Shown here in pieces: positions 45,300 to 56,763 of a stretch of 64,000 nt of DNA (the first letter of the stretch is position 1; every line of letters starts with the position of its first letter). Position numbers and translations under genes: made by a program. This DNA comes from Phoenix dactylifera. Its lineage: Eukaryota; Streptophyta; Magnoliopsida; Arecales; Arecaceae. The notes under the pieces are model-generated. The model was not told the origin of the DNA, ran no database searches, and saw only the letters and a program-made list of their open reading frames with translations. The stretch is taken from positions 38,311,410 to 38,375,409 of the forward strand of contig NC_052392.1 of the NCBI RefSeq assembly GCF_009389715.1. The letters run 5' to 3'.

Positions 45300-45854
45300 A
45301 TTTATTTATTTATTTTCCGGCTAGGTTCAACATCCGTTCGATAGAGTAATTGAGATATTAGTTAAAAAAATTATTTTTTTATTTATTTCAGAAACTGACA
45401 GTGGCTACCTGCCTAAATATTTTGATGTATAGTCAATTGAAGCATGAATGTGGAAACTTCTCTTGGATTCAAATAGATAATGATATGAAATGCTTCAAAT
45501 ATTTTTGAAAATATAATAGGGTAGTGGAAAGCATCTAGATTTTGAAATGATGGATGTAAAGTAAGACATCCACAAATTGGATACAGGTTCAAATCAATTG
45601 ATTACCATAACTCTAACCACAGTTCACCCTAGTCATTACCTTAACCATATCCATTTCCATGGTCCTTATGAGCCATCCATCTTGCAAATTTCTTCCAAAT
45701 TAATTACCCAACTAACTCAAGCTGTCCAAGTGTTTGTCAGCCCAATTAACCCACCATATGACCATCTTTTAATCATGGTGGTGCCAATTGAAGGTCCAAA
45801 TACTAACTTAAAATACTATCAAACTGTTGTGGAGTATTTCAAAACATTAAACCG
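45300..45854. other. Intergenic, with one unrecognised 93-codon frame
   Basis: A plus-strand frame (45577-45858) with many His, Thr, Ile and Pro residues resembles no family I know. Without splice or promoter evidence I do not call it a gene. Confidence 0.3.
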
Positions 45855-46150
45855 TTAAGATGGACGGACCCATGGTATGCCTTCCGTTAGGCAGCGAGCC
45901 ATGCATGGAATTGAGACGGCTCGAAGGACTCAAACCTGGGCGGTGGGTGGGTCCCGCTCTTAACGGGTTGGTGGGACCCGCACTTGACCGGCCGGCAGCG
46001 TCCAGCGCGATGATGCCGGTTTCTACTTTGGACGGACGTGTGCTCACAATTCAACGCCAAAAGAATTCAAAATCACGTGAAGGGGAGATAACCTGGAGCT
46101 GGTAGATACGATTCTGGAGCCCCGACCATTTCCCGGTCCCCCCTCCCGTT
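45855..46150 (+). promoter_or_regulatory. GC-rich patch, possible promoter or first exon of an unidentified gene
   Basis: Roughly 290 bp are GC-rich in AT-rich surroundings. They contain a CACGTG G-box (about 46073-46080, in atcacgtgaag) and are followed by a donor-like ttttggtaagaaa at about 46157. Nothing downstream to 48800 is recognisable as coding, so the patch could be a relic, an unrelated insert or a non-coding first exon. Confidence 0.25.
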
Positions 46151-46404
46151 TCCAAATTTTGGTAAGAAAATCCCGCCTTTCTCGCGAATGGGAATCGAAG
46201 TTATAAGTTTCCTATGAACTTTTTGCAAGGGCCCCCCTGATGCCTCCTGGACTACAAATATGGTCCTTACTTTGCATCTAAAGGGGAAACGAGTTAGATA
46301 AATTCATGCAGGGAAACGATTTTTGAGGGCTGGTAGAGGTGCCCGGGGCCATTATACAGCTAAATTCTGATTCGATTCTGGATGTGCACATCCTGTAGAG
46401 TTGT

Positions 46405-46765
46405 TGGGTTTGCAGAAATTTTTTTTTACTAAAATATTTTTTTATAAAAAAATAAATTTTGAAAATATGATGTTTAGAAAAATAATTGTAGCTGATTGAT
46501 CATAAAAAAATTTGGCATATTTCAGAGTAGTTTATGATCAGTTGAACATTACTTTTTCTGAAAAAAATTATATAAAATATCTATTATATTCTTAATAAAG
46601 AAAAAAATTTATTTATGGATTTTGATGGTTTAAGAATAATTTTGAAAAAAAATCCTAATTTTCAACAAGTAGGAAATTAGCTTTTTTATGCCTTTTATGA
46701 TTTTTTATAAAATATAAAATTTTTATTCTCATAAAAATACTATTTTTTTGTAACCACGCTTTTTC
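46405..46765. repeat. MITE-like AT-rich repeat, copy 2
   Basis: Same family and orientation as 44530-44925, separated from it by about 1.5 kb. The copies are strongly diverged by short A/T-run indels. Non-coding. Confidence 0.6.
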
Positions 46766-48789
46766 TCTTTCTGTTTTCGCCGAACCGAATGGTTGATATA
46801 GACAAAAAGAATCTGGACTCTCCTGGCTAGCCCATTCATTTGTACGGCAATATTTGCTATTTAGCCTCTCCAAAATTTGAAAAGCACTTACATCCATGCT
46901 TACAAGCTGACATGAGGACAACATTGAGTAGGTTCCATCTGCTTGGAGAAACAATTTAGCTCATCACATTATGATGCGGCTGCATCAAAATTATTTAGTT
47001 TGGATCGCATTTTAAAGCGATTCCATTGAAGCATTGGTGTCTAGGGAACAAAAGAGCCAGTTTGAGAATGCAATACCCTCTAATGTATAACTTATGTTGT
47101 TCTTCGCTGCTGTTTCGCACCTGGGCAGGGCTGAATTCAAGAGGAACAATAGATTTGACTTCTTGCACTTCAGGAGCCGACTCTAGTGGGATGCAAACTA
47201 AATATGTTTTTATTTTTCTTGGCCATTTCTCACAAATTTGGTTCACTTCAAAGGAGTGCAAAATGACAAAAAGAGAGTGGAAATATAATGAAGTGCCTTA
47301 AGAGAAGGGTTAAAGAGGGCCCTCAGGGAGCTGTCGAGATCCCACCTTTCAACACTCTCAGTATGATGGTCAACAGCCTCCCCCATAAACTCCCAAAATC
47401 TTGTTCACACTTCAAGCGACCAGTCCACCGCCCTCACACTCCTCTTAAGCCTCCTCACTTCCATATAGTCCCCATTTAGGGCTTTGAGTGGCTCCTTGGT
47501 ACTCCAATCTGACTCAGTTATTTACAAATAATTAAGGCTATCATTGTTATTGGACAAGGTTCTTTCCCTTTCTTAGTCCTCGGGCCTAATTTTCTCTAAA
47601 AAAAATTAATTCCTCTTCATTTTTGATTGTCCGATGAACTCATCCGATGAAACCCTAGTCGTAGTGTACATTTCATAAAATTTATTATCTAATATGAAAG
47701 ATTATACTCCGTATCGAAGGTTTATACTAGGCTTCAATGTTGGAATCGAAAATCTAAAATTACAAGAATATGGCTTGATTAATTCTAGGCAAATGTGAAG
47801 TGCACAAGGGAAAAGCATAGAAGGTTGCAATTGCATGAGAACATTGTTCGTCGTGATTTTTCATTCGATACACATATTTTTACTTTTAATTGATGCGCAT
47901 GGATTTGTTAGTTTATTTTATATTTGAGAAAGGAACATGTATGGAGATCTCGCACATGGATAGCTGGTTCCGTTTTAGCATGGACACAGACCATTTCTGA
48001 AGGCTCAAGTTGGATACATTTATAATAATTGAGATCTGGTAACATCGAGCACTAAGGTATCTTGTCTATAAGCATGGATTATATATATAGACATTGCAAA
48101 GTATACCAATGTATACAAGTTAGCACTTGTGTATATGCATGCATATAAGAATGTTTTTATCATGCATTAACGCCTAAATAATATTGGTATTTGTCTGCAT
48201 GCTTGCTCGGTTATTGTAGATAATTCCTTGTATAAATTAAAATAGTTGAGAGTACAATCTTGCCAAAGATAAACTTTGCCCAATCTCCTTTTTTTTTTGC
48301 TAGAAGCACCAAAAAAAAAAAACGGTGAAAAAAGTTTTTTTTTTTACCTTGAATAACAAAATTGAAAAAAATATATAATTTTTTTCAAGAGAATCGATAT
48401 CACCATTTTGGGTATTCACTCATCCAAATAGGTCCTAACAAAAGAAGGATTGTCCAAAAGCAAAACGCCGAATTTATTTATAGGAAGGGTGGCAATCAAA
48501 TCGAGTAGAATTAGATATGGATCGGGTCAGATATAGGATAGATCAAAGAACCTATCCAATGAAGATAGGTCAAAAATTTAGATTCGAACTTGACCATTTT
48601 ATTAGATAAGTAATACAATCTAACCTAGAGCAAGTTGAATCAAGTTAATGGATTTAACAGGTTGAGTGCATGGGCATCTCTAATTTATGGCAATTGGTTG
48701 CTTGGAGATAAAAGATGCATTAGCTTCCCCAGTTGAGTTTAAACAGCATCTAATTAGGGCAGGAATTTTTGCTTTCCTCGCCCACCCAC
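46766..48789. other. Intergenic region, no gene recognised
   Basis: Short opposing open frames near 46995-47301 lack any recognisable motif. The part at 48481-48690 (aagggtggcaatc ... gggcatctct) resembles a degraded copy of the common plant repeat that starts with gggtggcaat and carries gggtcag/ttaatggattta motifs. Confidence 0.4.
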
Positions 48790-49144
48790 CTTCTATCTTT
48801 TTCTGGCACCGCTTACTAATTTAAAGCTTGGACCCTTCGTCGCCAACTCCACCTCCTCATTCCTTGTTTCTATCTCCACCACCCATCTCCCATTTTTTTC
48901 ACACACGCATTCCCACCCATCACTGCCCTTCTCCAGCGACTCCCAGCTCACAGCTCCCGCAGCCACCGCTCCTCGAAACCCACCCTTTTCTTAGCTCCAT
49001 TCGCTACCACCACCTTCAGATCCCGCAACCGAAATCCCACCCATTTAATAACCCACCTCTAAATCCAAAATCCCCACCACCTCCCATTAGAACAGAAGAA
49101 AAGCTGTTTTGGAATAGAAGAAAAAAAAGCAAAGAAAAGCAAAC
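48790..49144 (+). promoter_or_regulatory. Pyrimidine-rich leader of the small basic protein gene
   Basis: About 350 bp of C/T-rich sequence lies directly upstream of ATG 49145. It is open in one frame for 106 codons but contains no ATG in that frame; the frame begins with TTG and ends in a TGA that overlaps the main ATG. It therefore looks like an untranslated leader, possibly a strongly CT-biased one, rather than a coding upstream frame. Confidence 0.45.
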
Positions 49145-49654
49145 ATGATCAATGGCTATTCCAAGATCAGTGGCGGTACCAACATCCCATCCAAGTCGAG
49201 ATCTTTAGACTTCTCAGAACTCGCCTTCTGCTCCCCGCCTCAAGCCCATGAGGCCCCCCCAAGCTCCACCTCCAAGCTTCCACAAAGAGAAGTTAACACC
49301 AAGATCAATGATGATTCCACATGGCCAGAGGTGGAGGGTGGTGGTGGTGGTGATGGGGAGAGGTTTGGGGTGATACTTAGCAGGACCTGCTCCTCTGCTT
49401 CTCAGAGGTTCAAGGCTTCTGAGAGGAACCATGGGAGGGCCTCGCTGCAGGCAGCGGTCAGGAGGGCTTTCTCCATGAGGAAGGCCTCGGAGGGGTATTG
49501 GAGGATCCATGACACCTGTGATGGGGATGGGAATGGGGAATTGGTAGAGGAGGAGGAAGAGCAGCAGCAGCAGCAGCAGCAGAGGAGGACGAGGGACCCA
49601 AGGAAGAAAAGAGGGAAGTTCGCAAGGGCATGTAAGAAGCTCTTTGGGTTTTAA
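49145..49654 (+). CDS. Small basic plant protein of unknown function
   Basis: A single-exon frame of 169 residues. The N-terminus is SKSRSLDFSELAF, the middle is Pro- and Gly-rich (including VEGGGGGDGERFG), and a Ser/Arg-rich section contains AVRRAFSMRKASEGYWRIHDTCD. A run of Glu then Gln (from CAG repeats at about 49561-49582) is followed by a very basic C-terminus, KKRGKFARACKKLFGF. The combination of an MRKASEGYWRIHD-like box and a terminal K-x-x-K-x-L-F-G-F box is familiar to me from uncharacterised plant proteins, but I cannot name the family. The Lys/Arg-rich end with aromatic residues could associate with membranes or calmodulin; that is inference. Codon composition is GC-rich and coding-like. 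Confidence 0.7.
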   Translation: MINGYSKISGGTNIPSKSRSLDFSELAFCSPPQAHEAPPSSTSKLPQREVNTKINDDSTWPEVEGGGGGDGERFGVILSRTCSSASQRFKASERNHGRASLQAAVRRAFSMRKASEGYWRIHDTCDGDGNGELVEEEEEQQQQQQQRRTRDPRKKRGKFARACKKLFGF

Positions 49655-51726
49655 ATTATTTGTTTTGGGTTTTCCTCTTATTTTTCTCTTTGGCTATTAG
49701 CTGTTGAATTTTCCTTTTCTTTTTTTTTTTTGGTGATTTCGCTCTTTAATTTTTAATCAAATGATCATCAAGAGATCTTAAGAAACAAACTCTTCTGTTT
49801 TATCAAATGGATGTTTTATGTGGGTATTATGATGTCTCGTATGGAGGATCTCAGCTCATTCCTCCGATTTTTAATTTTGGATCAAATAATCATCACCCAA
49901 GTCTCTCTCTCCCTCTCTCTTGTTTGGTTGGATTCATATTTCGGAACTTTTGAAGGATTGGTCATTTTAGATGTTGGTCTGCAGGCCCTTTCGGTTGGTC
50001 AATTGTTTCATAAACATGAGCCTTCTTTTCAGTGAGAATTTTTCTTTTAATTAAGCGCGAAGGATTATTCTATCACAGAAGTTTTTTCCTGGTTCCTTTT
50101 GAGCTACCTTTCTAGATTCTGGAAATCAAATTTTCAGTGATTGGAGACCTTCTTCAAGGATGGATAATTTAAACACTCCATTAATCTCTGTCAACCTCGT
50201 TCTTTTTTTTTTTTTATTAATTACAACAAGCATGTCTAAATATTATAACCTTGAAGATTTCAGTGATTTAATGCAATTTAAGGCCATTCTGGCTTTCTTT
50301 TATGAGAGGACTTCCCCTGGTGGACTTGGTGGTTTGCACTGCACAAACTCATCTCCTGTTGGTATTTTTGCACTTTTCCTTCTTTCCATTGATGCTGTGC
50401 ATAAGATTTTTATTCCCTTTGTTTCATTTTCTTTGGGGTTTATTATTCTTGAGAAGCCCTCCCCCTCTTTCCCTTTGCTCTTTTCTCTTCTTTTGCTATC
50501 TTGTAATAACTTGCTCTTTTCATTCTCTTAATTAAACTTCAAACTGGATTTTCCTCCCTCCTCCTCAGGAAAAAAATGTATTCCAGGATAATGTCTTTGA
50601 TATTTCCATTGATCTGCATGCTCTTTGACACTTCTTCAACTCAATGAAGGCAAAAAAAGACAAAAAAAAAAGAGGAAAAAAAGAGAGGAGAGGAATAGAA
50701 TTGCCATGATCACTCTAGTACCCTTAGCCAGAATATGGATATGGATGGATTTTGACTTGCAGTTGTCTCCCACCTGATCTGAGAGTCCATCTTATATAGA
50801 AGTGCTTCAATGTTCGGATTCAGCGACCAGATGAAAGTTGCCACAACTTGGCCCTATCCTTCCTTTTCTAGCGGACAGATTAGTTTTTTTTTTTTTTTTT
50901 TTTTTTTTTTGCGCTAAAGCGGATAGATCATACCTCACGAATACGGATGCACTCAATAAAGTCGCATAATTATTGCAATGGAGTACCAAGATACTCCATA
51001 TTTTTGGGTCTCATAGCCACGACTGTCAGCAAAATTTCCTTTTCATCTTCTCATCGTATTTATATCTGAAACATCAGAAACAACTATTCTGAGATCCGGA
51101 TATAATTCCAGATTGTTGGTTCCTTGATTCAATACAAATCAAATGAGCAAATAGTAGATGTATTGAGGCAATTATCTTTAGACCAAACTCAATCAGCAAT
51201 GCTCTCTCAATTTACAAAAATGTTTGCATTAGTATAGCTCGGCCTGGAGCTATGGCTTCACATGTACGGCTTGACAATAACTTGTACTAAGGATTCAATC
51301 TCAATCATTAAGGTATTTAGCTTGAGCTGGAGAAATAACTTGATTTGCTTCATTTGAACTTACTACTAAGAGGATTCAGGACTTTACCTAGTACTTTGAT
51401 GAAAAATTGGCTTGTATCTAGGCCCAGACACAAGCCCAGTGAGGGTTGACAGCATGGAGAGTTTGCTATATTTTTTCAAATTTGAGTTCATCATGTTTAA
51501 CTTTTGAGAATCAAGTCACTAATTTGGAATTCCTATGACTTCTGTCTAACTTGAGTTTGCAATTGGCACCAGAAAAGTTAAGAGTTAGTTCTATGGGCTA
51601 CAGGATTTAAATACATCATATAAAATAAGTCCAATTATGTTTTTAGAAGTCTTATTTGTAGTTTTGTACTCTAGAGCTTGAGCTAAGCCTCATAGTGTTA
51701 ATCTCTGATCATATTTACCCATGAAG

Positions 51727-51785
<59 letters not shown>

Positions 51786-52689
51786 AACATAAGTAATCCG
51801 GAAAAGTGGGAGAACCATAAAAATAGTGCAATCAAATGATCTGAAAAATTTAGAAAAACCTATTTTTTTGGTTGCGATTTGTTTGCCTTCTATTTTGAGA
51901 CTCTTCTCCATGATCAATCTAAATTCAGGTCATACATTGTTTTCAGATCCCACTTTCATAAAACAAAATAGTTCATGCAAATGTTTCCAGAAACTAGCAA
52001 ATTATACTCACAGAGAAATTTTAGTAAAATGCGTATTATGACAGCCCCTATTTTTCCGCTGGATGAAAATTTGATTTTCCATTCAATGAACAAAATGGAT
52101 GCATGTAGATAGAACGATGCCTTCGCCGAAGGAAGAACCCTAAATCTAAGATGGATTCAAGTCCTTTTAACCACCAAATAAAATAACATTTAGAAAGTTT
52201 AGAAATGGGGCACTAGTTTCATTTCACTTGATATAAATCAATGGACTTCAAGATACTTGACAATACCATACAAGGTATAAACAATGATTCTTTTAGTCAA
52301 TCAATTATGGCTACTTAGGAGTATTTTAGTTAACAAGCATCATAATTGATATATGAAATAATTATTCATCTCCCAATAAATTGGCTAATATCTTGATAGA
52401 GTAATCGATACATGGCGAGTGGTTGAATCATAAGCTACCATGGTAGCAACATGTAGACTCAAAGAACTTTGTGCTGATTAAGTGTCAGTTGTCTCCCACC
52501 TATAGTTCCTTTCTATTTTGACATCTTCATTTGTGCGCATCATGTCTTGATTAATTTAAAATTCTTCAGCATTCCATCGTAATTGAGACAAATCATTATC
52601 TTGGTCATTTCAAGATGGAGAATATCATAGAGATCTCGAAAGGGAAACAGGTACAATGGCACTCAATTGTAGTTCTAAAGTTAGAATGA
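49655..52689. other. Downstream and intergenic region
   Basis: The first few hundred bases are probably 3' UTR of the small protein gene. A poly(T) run lies at 50883-50910 and a long (GA)n at 51731-51781. No protein gene was recognised; the 123-codon frame at 50160 is hydrophobic, low-complexity and unsupported. Confidence 0.4.
51731..51781. repeat. (GA)n microsatellite, about 25 units
   Basis: An uninterrupted GA repeat, suitable as a length-polymorphic marker. The Ser-Leu repeat frame on the minus strand is an artefact. Confidence 0.97.
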
Positions 52690-52699
52690 ATCGCGCTAT

Positions 52700-52860
52700 G
52701 TGCGGGGTAGGGTTTTTCCTTTCGAATAGGGATTGTTTCTTTCGTGCAAAAGAAAGGTTCATCTTCTTTCAAACGAATCTACTATTGGATCGCATAATGG
52801 TCGCTTCATGATCTATATAGGTGGATAAATGGAGTTTAGAATACTTCGATATCTATGTTG
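52700..52860. repeat. Dispersed foldback-family repeat, second copy
   Basis: The sequence from gaatagggattg through gtgcaaaagaaaggttc, ctactattggatcg and ggtggataaatgg aligns with the left arm and spacer of the foldback element at 7018-7195, and with about 15 bp upstream of it. The complementary right arm is not evident here, so this copy is partial. Confidence 0.65.
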
Positions 52861-53329
52861 GGGCAGAGATCATTGATGTCATTAATATTTATTGTACATA
52901 AGATAAATATTAATGATGGTAGAGCGTGGCATAATTAATACTGGTGTTTATAGGATGTATGAGCTCTGTACAGGTTAAGTCTCAATTTTAGGACACAACA
53001 ACTTTAAAATAGTCTATCTTTATTCGCATCCATGGCCAAAATAGAACAGTTGGCAAAAGATGGCACCAATGAAGCTAGGTGTTCGGAAGGTATCAAGGCC
53101 CAACCAAGTGAACAAACTTGTCCAAATCTGATGTGGCACCGGATGTCTGGATCTGGTACCTCAAAAAAGGCTGTCAGCACCTATCAATGACTGCCACCTT
53201 GATCCCACCAAATTTTCTGGCTACATCAGTTTGTGGAAACCGGTTTGGGACTTGTAGCAACGCTTTTCCAACGAATGGCAAAGATCCCTCCTGAATCATA
53301 CAAAAGAATTACCTCGGACCTGACCTGAT
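52861..53329. other. Intergenic region, nothing recognised
   Basis: No coding or structured sequence was identified. Part of it may belong to the LINE fragment that follows. Confidence 0.35.
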
Positions 53330-54036
53330 TGCAACTTTCCTCGCTTACCTGAAGGGGTTAGCAGATCAACCACTTGTTCTAGGAGAGTTAGTGCTGCTTA
53401 TATTGCTTATCAGATTTGGCTGGACAGAAATGCCAAACTTTTAAGGAATAGGGACAGAGTCTAAGGGTTGTGGCTGGTAGGATGCTTCTTCATGCAGATG
53501 AGTTCGTTCAAGCTCAGACTATCAGAGGATTTGAGATTGCTAAGGACATCTAAGGCCCCCACGTAGTTCTAAGAGCGACTTAAACGATATTCGTCTCCTG
53601 GGAGCCTCCATCCTCGAGCTTTTTCAAAGTGAACTTCGATAGTAGTGTGCATGAGGATAGAGGTCGAGGAGGTAATGGTTTTGTGATTGAAGATGCTAAT
53701 TTCAGACTAATCGAGCAAGGGGTAATCGGCTTTATGATACTTCTGTTCCTGGAGCCAAGCTCAAAACTGCTTGGGAAGGGGTTACCCACATGCGGGTCAT
53801 GTTGGCGGCAGAGTGTATCCACCCACATCAGTGTAGGCGATGGGCACCCACTATTATAAAACATTCGCAAGCTTTGAGGGACGTGTGGCCTTCAATGTCA
53901 CTCGTGCTTACCGAGAGATGAATAATGCAATTAATTGGGTCGTTTCATATGTTGCGCAGCACTCTGGTGGTTGATTTTGTAATAATTATGAGTCTGCTCC
54001 ACTCTCTCTTTGTCATTTTTTTTTTTTTTTTCTTTC
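53330..54036 (+). mobile_element. LINE 3' remnant with RNase H (broken)
   Basis: Segments in several frames match the LINE at 9680-12189 in order. AYIAYQIWLDRNAKL (about 53400) corresponds to CLAYQIWLARNARL, and then a segment corresponds to RFVVESACARAAE. FVSWEPPSSSFFKVNFDSSV (about 53590) corresponds to FFTWEPPPPSFLKVNFDGSV. AYREMNNAINWVVSYVAQHSGG (about 53908) corresponds to IYREGNGAADWVAAFVACHSGD. It ends in a T-rich tract at about 54018-54036. Several frame changes and stops make it dead. It is more diverged than the 9680 copy and probably older. Confidence 0.8.
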
Positions 54037-54700
54037 TTTCTTCAATGTATTCATGCTAGAGTGGTAAGATATATCCCGTTTATATAAAAAAAAAATCATA
54101 CAAACATAGGGTGAATTATTTGTGGTCGCATGTCCATCTTGTTCCTTAAAATGGTTGAAAAAAAAAGGATATGCGACTTTTGCCAAATTTAATCCACCAA
54201 CATTGGAGAATTGTAACATGTACAGTTCGGACGGCCAATCAAACTAGCCTTATTTGCCACGTAACCCACGGTCATCAAAATTCCACACGAGGGCAATTTT
54301 GTTGTCGGCTCAAAAATACAATTAGAGGCATTTCAGTAAATTCATAACAATAGAGATGGAAAAATATTTTTTTATTTGGTAACTAGGATTTATTAAATCC
54401 ATCTAGGGTAGATACATCAAATAAAATATCTAATAATTCAAAGGAATATCTGTAGTGGAAAAATGCTTCGCCGCTCCGCTTGCTTTTCCACTTGACAACA
54501 CCGACGCGGGGGGTTGGTAGGGAAACTCGCTTGCCACTCATATAACCAAGTCTGTGCACTTTGTAATAATCTAAGATTAAATTCATTCAAATTTAATCAC
54601 AAACAGCACGATCGGCCCGTAGTCAATTTCTAAAAAATTTGTACTACAGTATCTTTTAGTCCACAGAGGTTATGGATCAGATCCACTGTAATACTATTTG
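54037..54700. other. Intergenic region, nothing recognised
   Basis: No gene was identified. A GC-richer patch at 54460-54530 has no recognisable content. Confidence 0.35.
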
Positions 54701-54830
54701 TAACAATTCAGAATCTCACTCAAAAAAGCTAGCCGGAAGGTATTATTTAGATTTTTCGATTCTATATAAATATCTAAAATCTATCCATCGAATGATCGAT
54801 ATAGAATTAAGTACACATCCGCACAAATTC
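54701..54830 (-). repeat. Dispersed repeat with acatcgg-type block, copy 2
   Basis: This is the reverse complement of the repeat at 6636-6769: taacaattcagaatctcactcaaaaaa pairs with ttttgagtgaaattctgaattgtta, and tctatataaat and acacatccgcaca match its other landmarks. In the minus orientation it lies downstream of the LINE fragment at 55340-55545, as copy 1 lies downstream of its LINE fragment. Confidence 0.7.
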
Positions 54831-55339
54831 TTCAATAAATTCACCATAGTGCACGGTCACCTCGTCAATTTAGTAGGTCTTTGTAGCCTGAAACTTGGGT
54901 GACAAGATGTGAGACTTGTGTGCTCAATGAAAATAGGGTTATTGAGACTCCTTGCCTTCGATATCAACATCTTTCTTAGTTGTCATTAGATAAGTATGCC
55001 ATATCTAGACACTAAGTTCATAGTCTAATTTCATGTTTGCATTCTAAAATGAATTTATAAGTCTGAAGGGAGCATAACAATTTTCCTTTCCATTCATTTT
55101 AGGAGTCACAAACTACCTAGTTATCTCTTCTATAGTTTGATCTAAACAATTTTCTTTCCATTTAGGATGATAGCTTCTAAATGTATCAAAAGATATGTGA
55201 TAAAATTTCATAATACTTGTTTTGCAGGTATAACATTTTATGCTTAAATAAATAAGCAACAATTTTCAATGTAGATGTATTCTAGTGTTCTGCACTACCA
55301 TTCTTAAGGTTTTTGTGATTTTCTGATAGATATTTATGA
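54831..55339. other. Intergenic region, nothing recognised
   Basis: AT-rich and repeat-like, without coding signals. Confidence 0.35.
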
Positions 55340-55545
55340 CTAAATGTATAGAATGTAAAACAAAGGCACATATGAAGCCACCCAGTCGGTAGTTCTATTG
55401 GCCTCTCTGCAGACATGCTTAACTTGAAAGGCTATCTCACCACAGACCATATTCCTAATGTCTCGAGTCAAGAAATGGTACTCACCCATGCCAACCAATA
55501 ATAGTAGCCGAATTTTCTTCAAGCAGTACAACTATTTTAATAAGA
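55340..55545 (-). mobile_element. LINE RNase H fragment on the minus strand
   Basis: The minus-strand frame reads TRDIRNMVCGEIAFQVKHVCREANRTTDWVASYVP. It matches LRDIWAMARDGWAFQATHIYREGNGAADWVAAFVA of the 9680-12189 LINE, including the last RNase H Asp. Nothing recognisable precedes or follows it, so it is a short fragment. Confidence 0.75.
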
Positions 55546-55659
55546 TATCGAAATTAAAGTTTCACAAGCGATCATATCACTATGAATTAAAACGAACCAG
55601 GCCTGAACCCAACCCGAACCGGGCTCCGAAACCTAAAACCGCCGCATGGAGGTTATTCT

Positions 55660-55817
55660 TGTTCCGGGTTTATATATAAATATATAAGCGGAGGCGGTTG
55701 CAGGAGAGAGCGGCCCGAGCGGAGGGGGAGAACTTGTGGCTGTTAAACGCCACCCAAAGTAATAACGATCAAGATTCCCCCCATTCTCGGATTCACAAAG
55801 CTACCACATACTACGAG
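55660..55817 (+). promoter_or_regulatory. TATA box and probable non-coding first exon of the PB1-domain gene
   Basis: A strong TATA region (tttatatataaatatataag, 55668-55687) is followed by GC-richer leader sequence and a good donor, ctacgaggtaagatt (GT at 55818). A leader intron could run to an acceptor at cgcag (56643) or ttccag (56658), placing the leader just upstream of the coding start at 56764. Two A/T-rich, CT-rich stretches between them are intron-like. The link to the PB1 gene is inferred from position and strand. Confidence 0.5.
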
Positions 55818-56763
55818 GTAAGATTTTATAAGCTGATTTTTCCCTATTTTTATCTCTATTTTTTTTTTCTCTTCTTGTCCTTTTGCCAGTCTCGGCGGGT
55901 TTTTTTTGGGTGTGTATACTTTTGTTTTTTTCTGGGTATTTTTTTTGAAACCCGAAGGAGTCCGAATCAACGAACCCTATCCTTGTGCTCCGATCGCCGT
56001 CGTCCTTTTAATCTTGGTCTCCGGCCATCTCTTCGCCGCTTCTCTGTTTCGGTCCGACGGCAGTCGTCTCCTTCTCCCAGGTTTTGTAATTTTTTTAATG
56101 TTTTTTCTTGGCTTTTGTTTCTGCTCGAAAAAATATAATTTCGAAAGAGCGATGAAAGGACCATGATCCGATCCAATTTTCGATGAAAAAATGAATCTAG
56201 AAATCGATTATTTTGATCTTTCTATATATTTATTCTTGCATTCCTTTCGTGTTTTTTCGCAGCATATTCGAGTTCCAAATCATCCGAGTCTTGACGTCGG
56301 GAAACGCCGTCGATTTCACAGGCACTCTCTCCTCTCCTCTCTCTCTCCGTCTCCCCCTCTTGCTAAACGGCTGTGATCAAACTGATGCACTTTTCTAGAA
56401 CAACGGTATCCAATCATAGCCGTTGATATAATTTAGAAGGAAAACGGAATATTTCTATATGAGCGGCCGGCTGGTTCGTATAATCGTATATGAAATTGGA
56501 AATGCTTGAAAGCAGCAAATCTCCGGCTGGATGCTAGGCGCTTGGTTCATTTCATTGGCTTTTATTAGTGGAGTGCGCTAATGATTGAAGTCTACGAACT
56601 CCTTTTACCTGCCGTCTGATCCTCTTATCAAACGGCTCCGCAGGTTCCTCCCTTCCAGAAATCAAATATAGGGTCGTCGTGCACCAGCCTCGCACTGGGC
56701 GGCGAGAAGGCGGAGCGGCAGCAGGCACCCAGACCGCCGGGATTGGTCGGCGGCCAAGGAAGG

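Noticed and set aside
45577-45858. 93-codon His/Thr/Ile-rich frame as a possible gene
   Set aside because: No family recognised, no promoter or splice context, and composition typical of non-coding DNA.
48828-49148. 106-codon upstream frame whose TGA overlaps the ATG of the small basic protein gene (ATGA)
   Set aside because: It begins with TTG, contains no ATG and is simple Pro/Ser/His-rich translation of a CT-rich leader, so it is not a real upstream gene or coupled pair.
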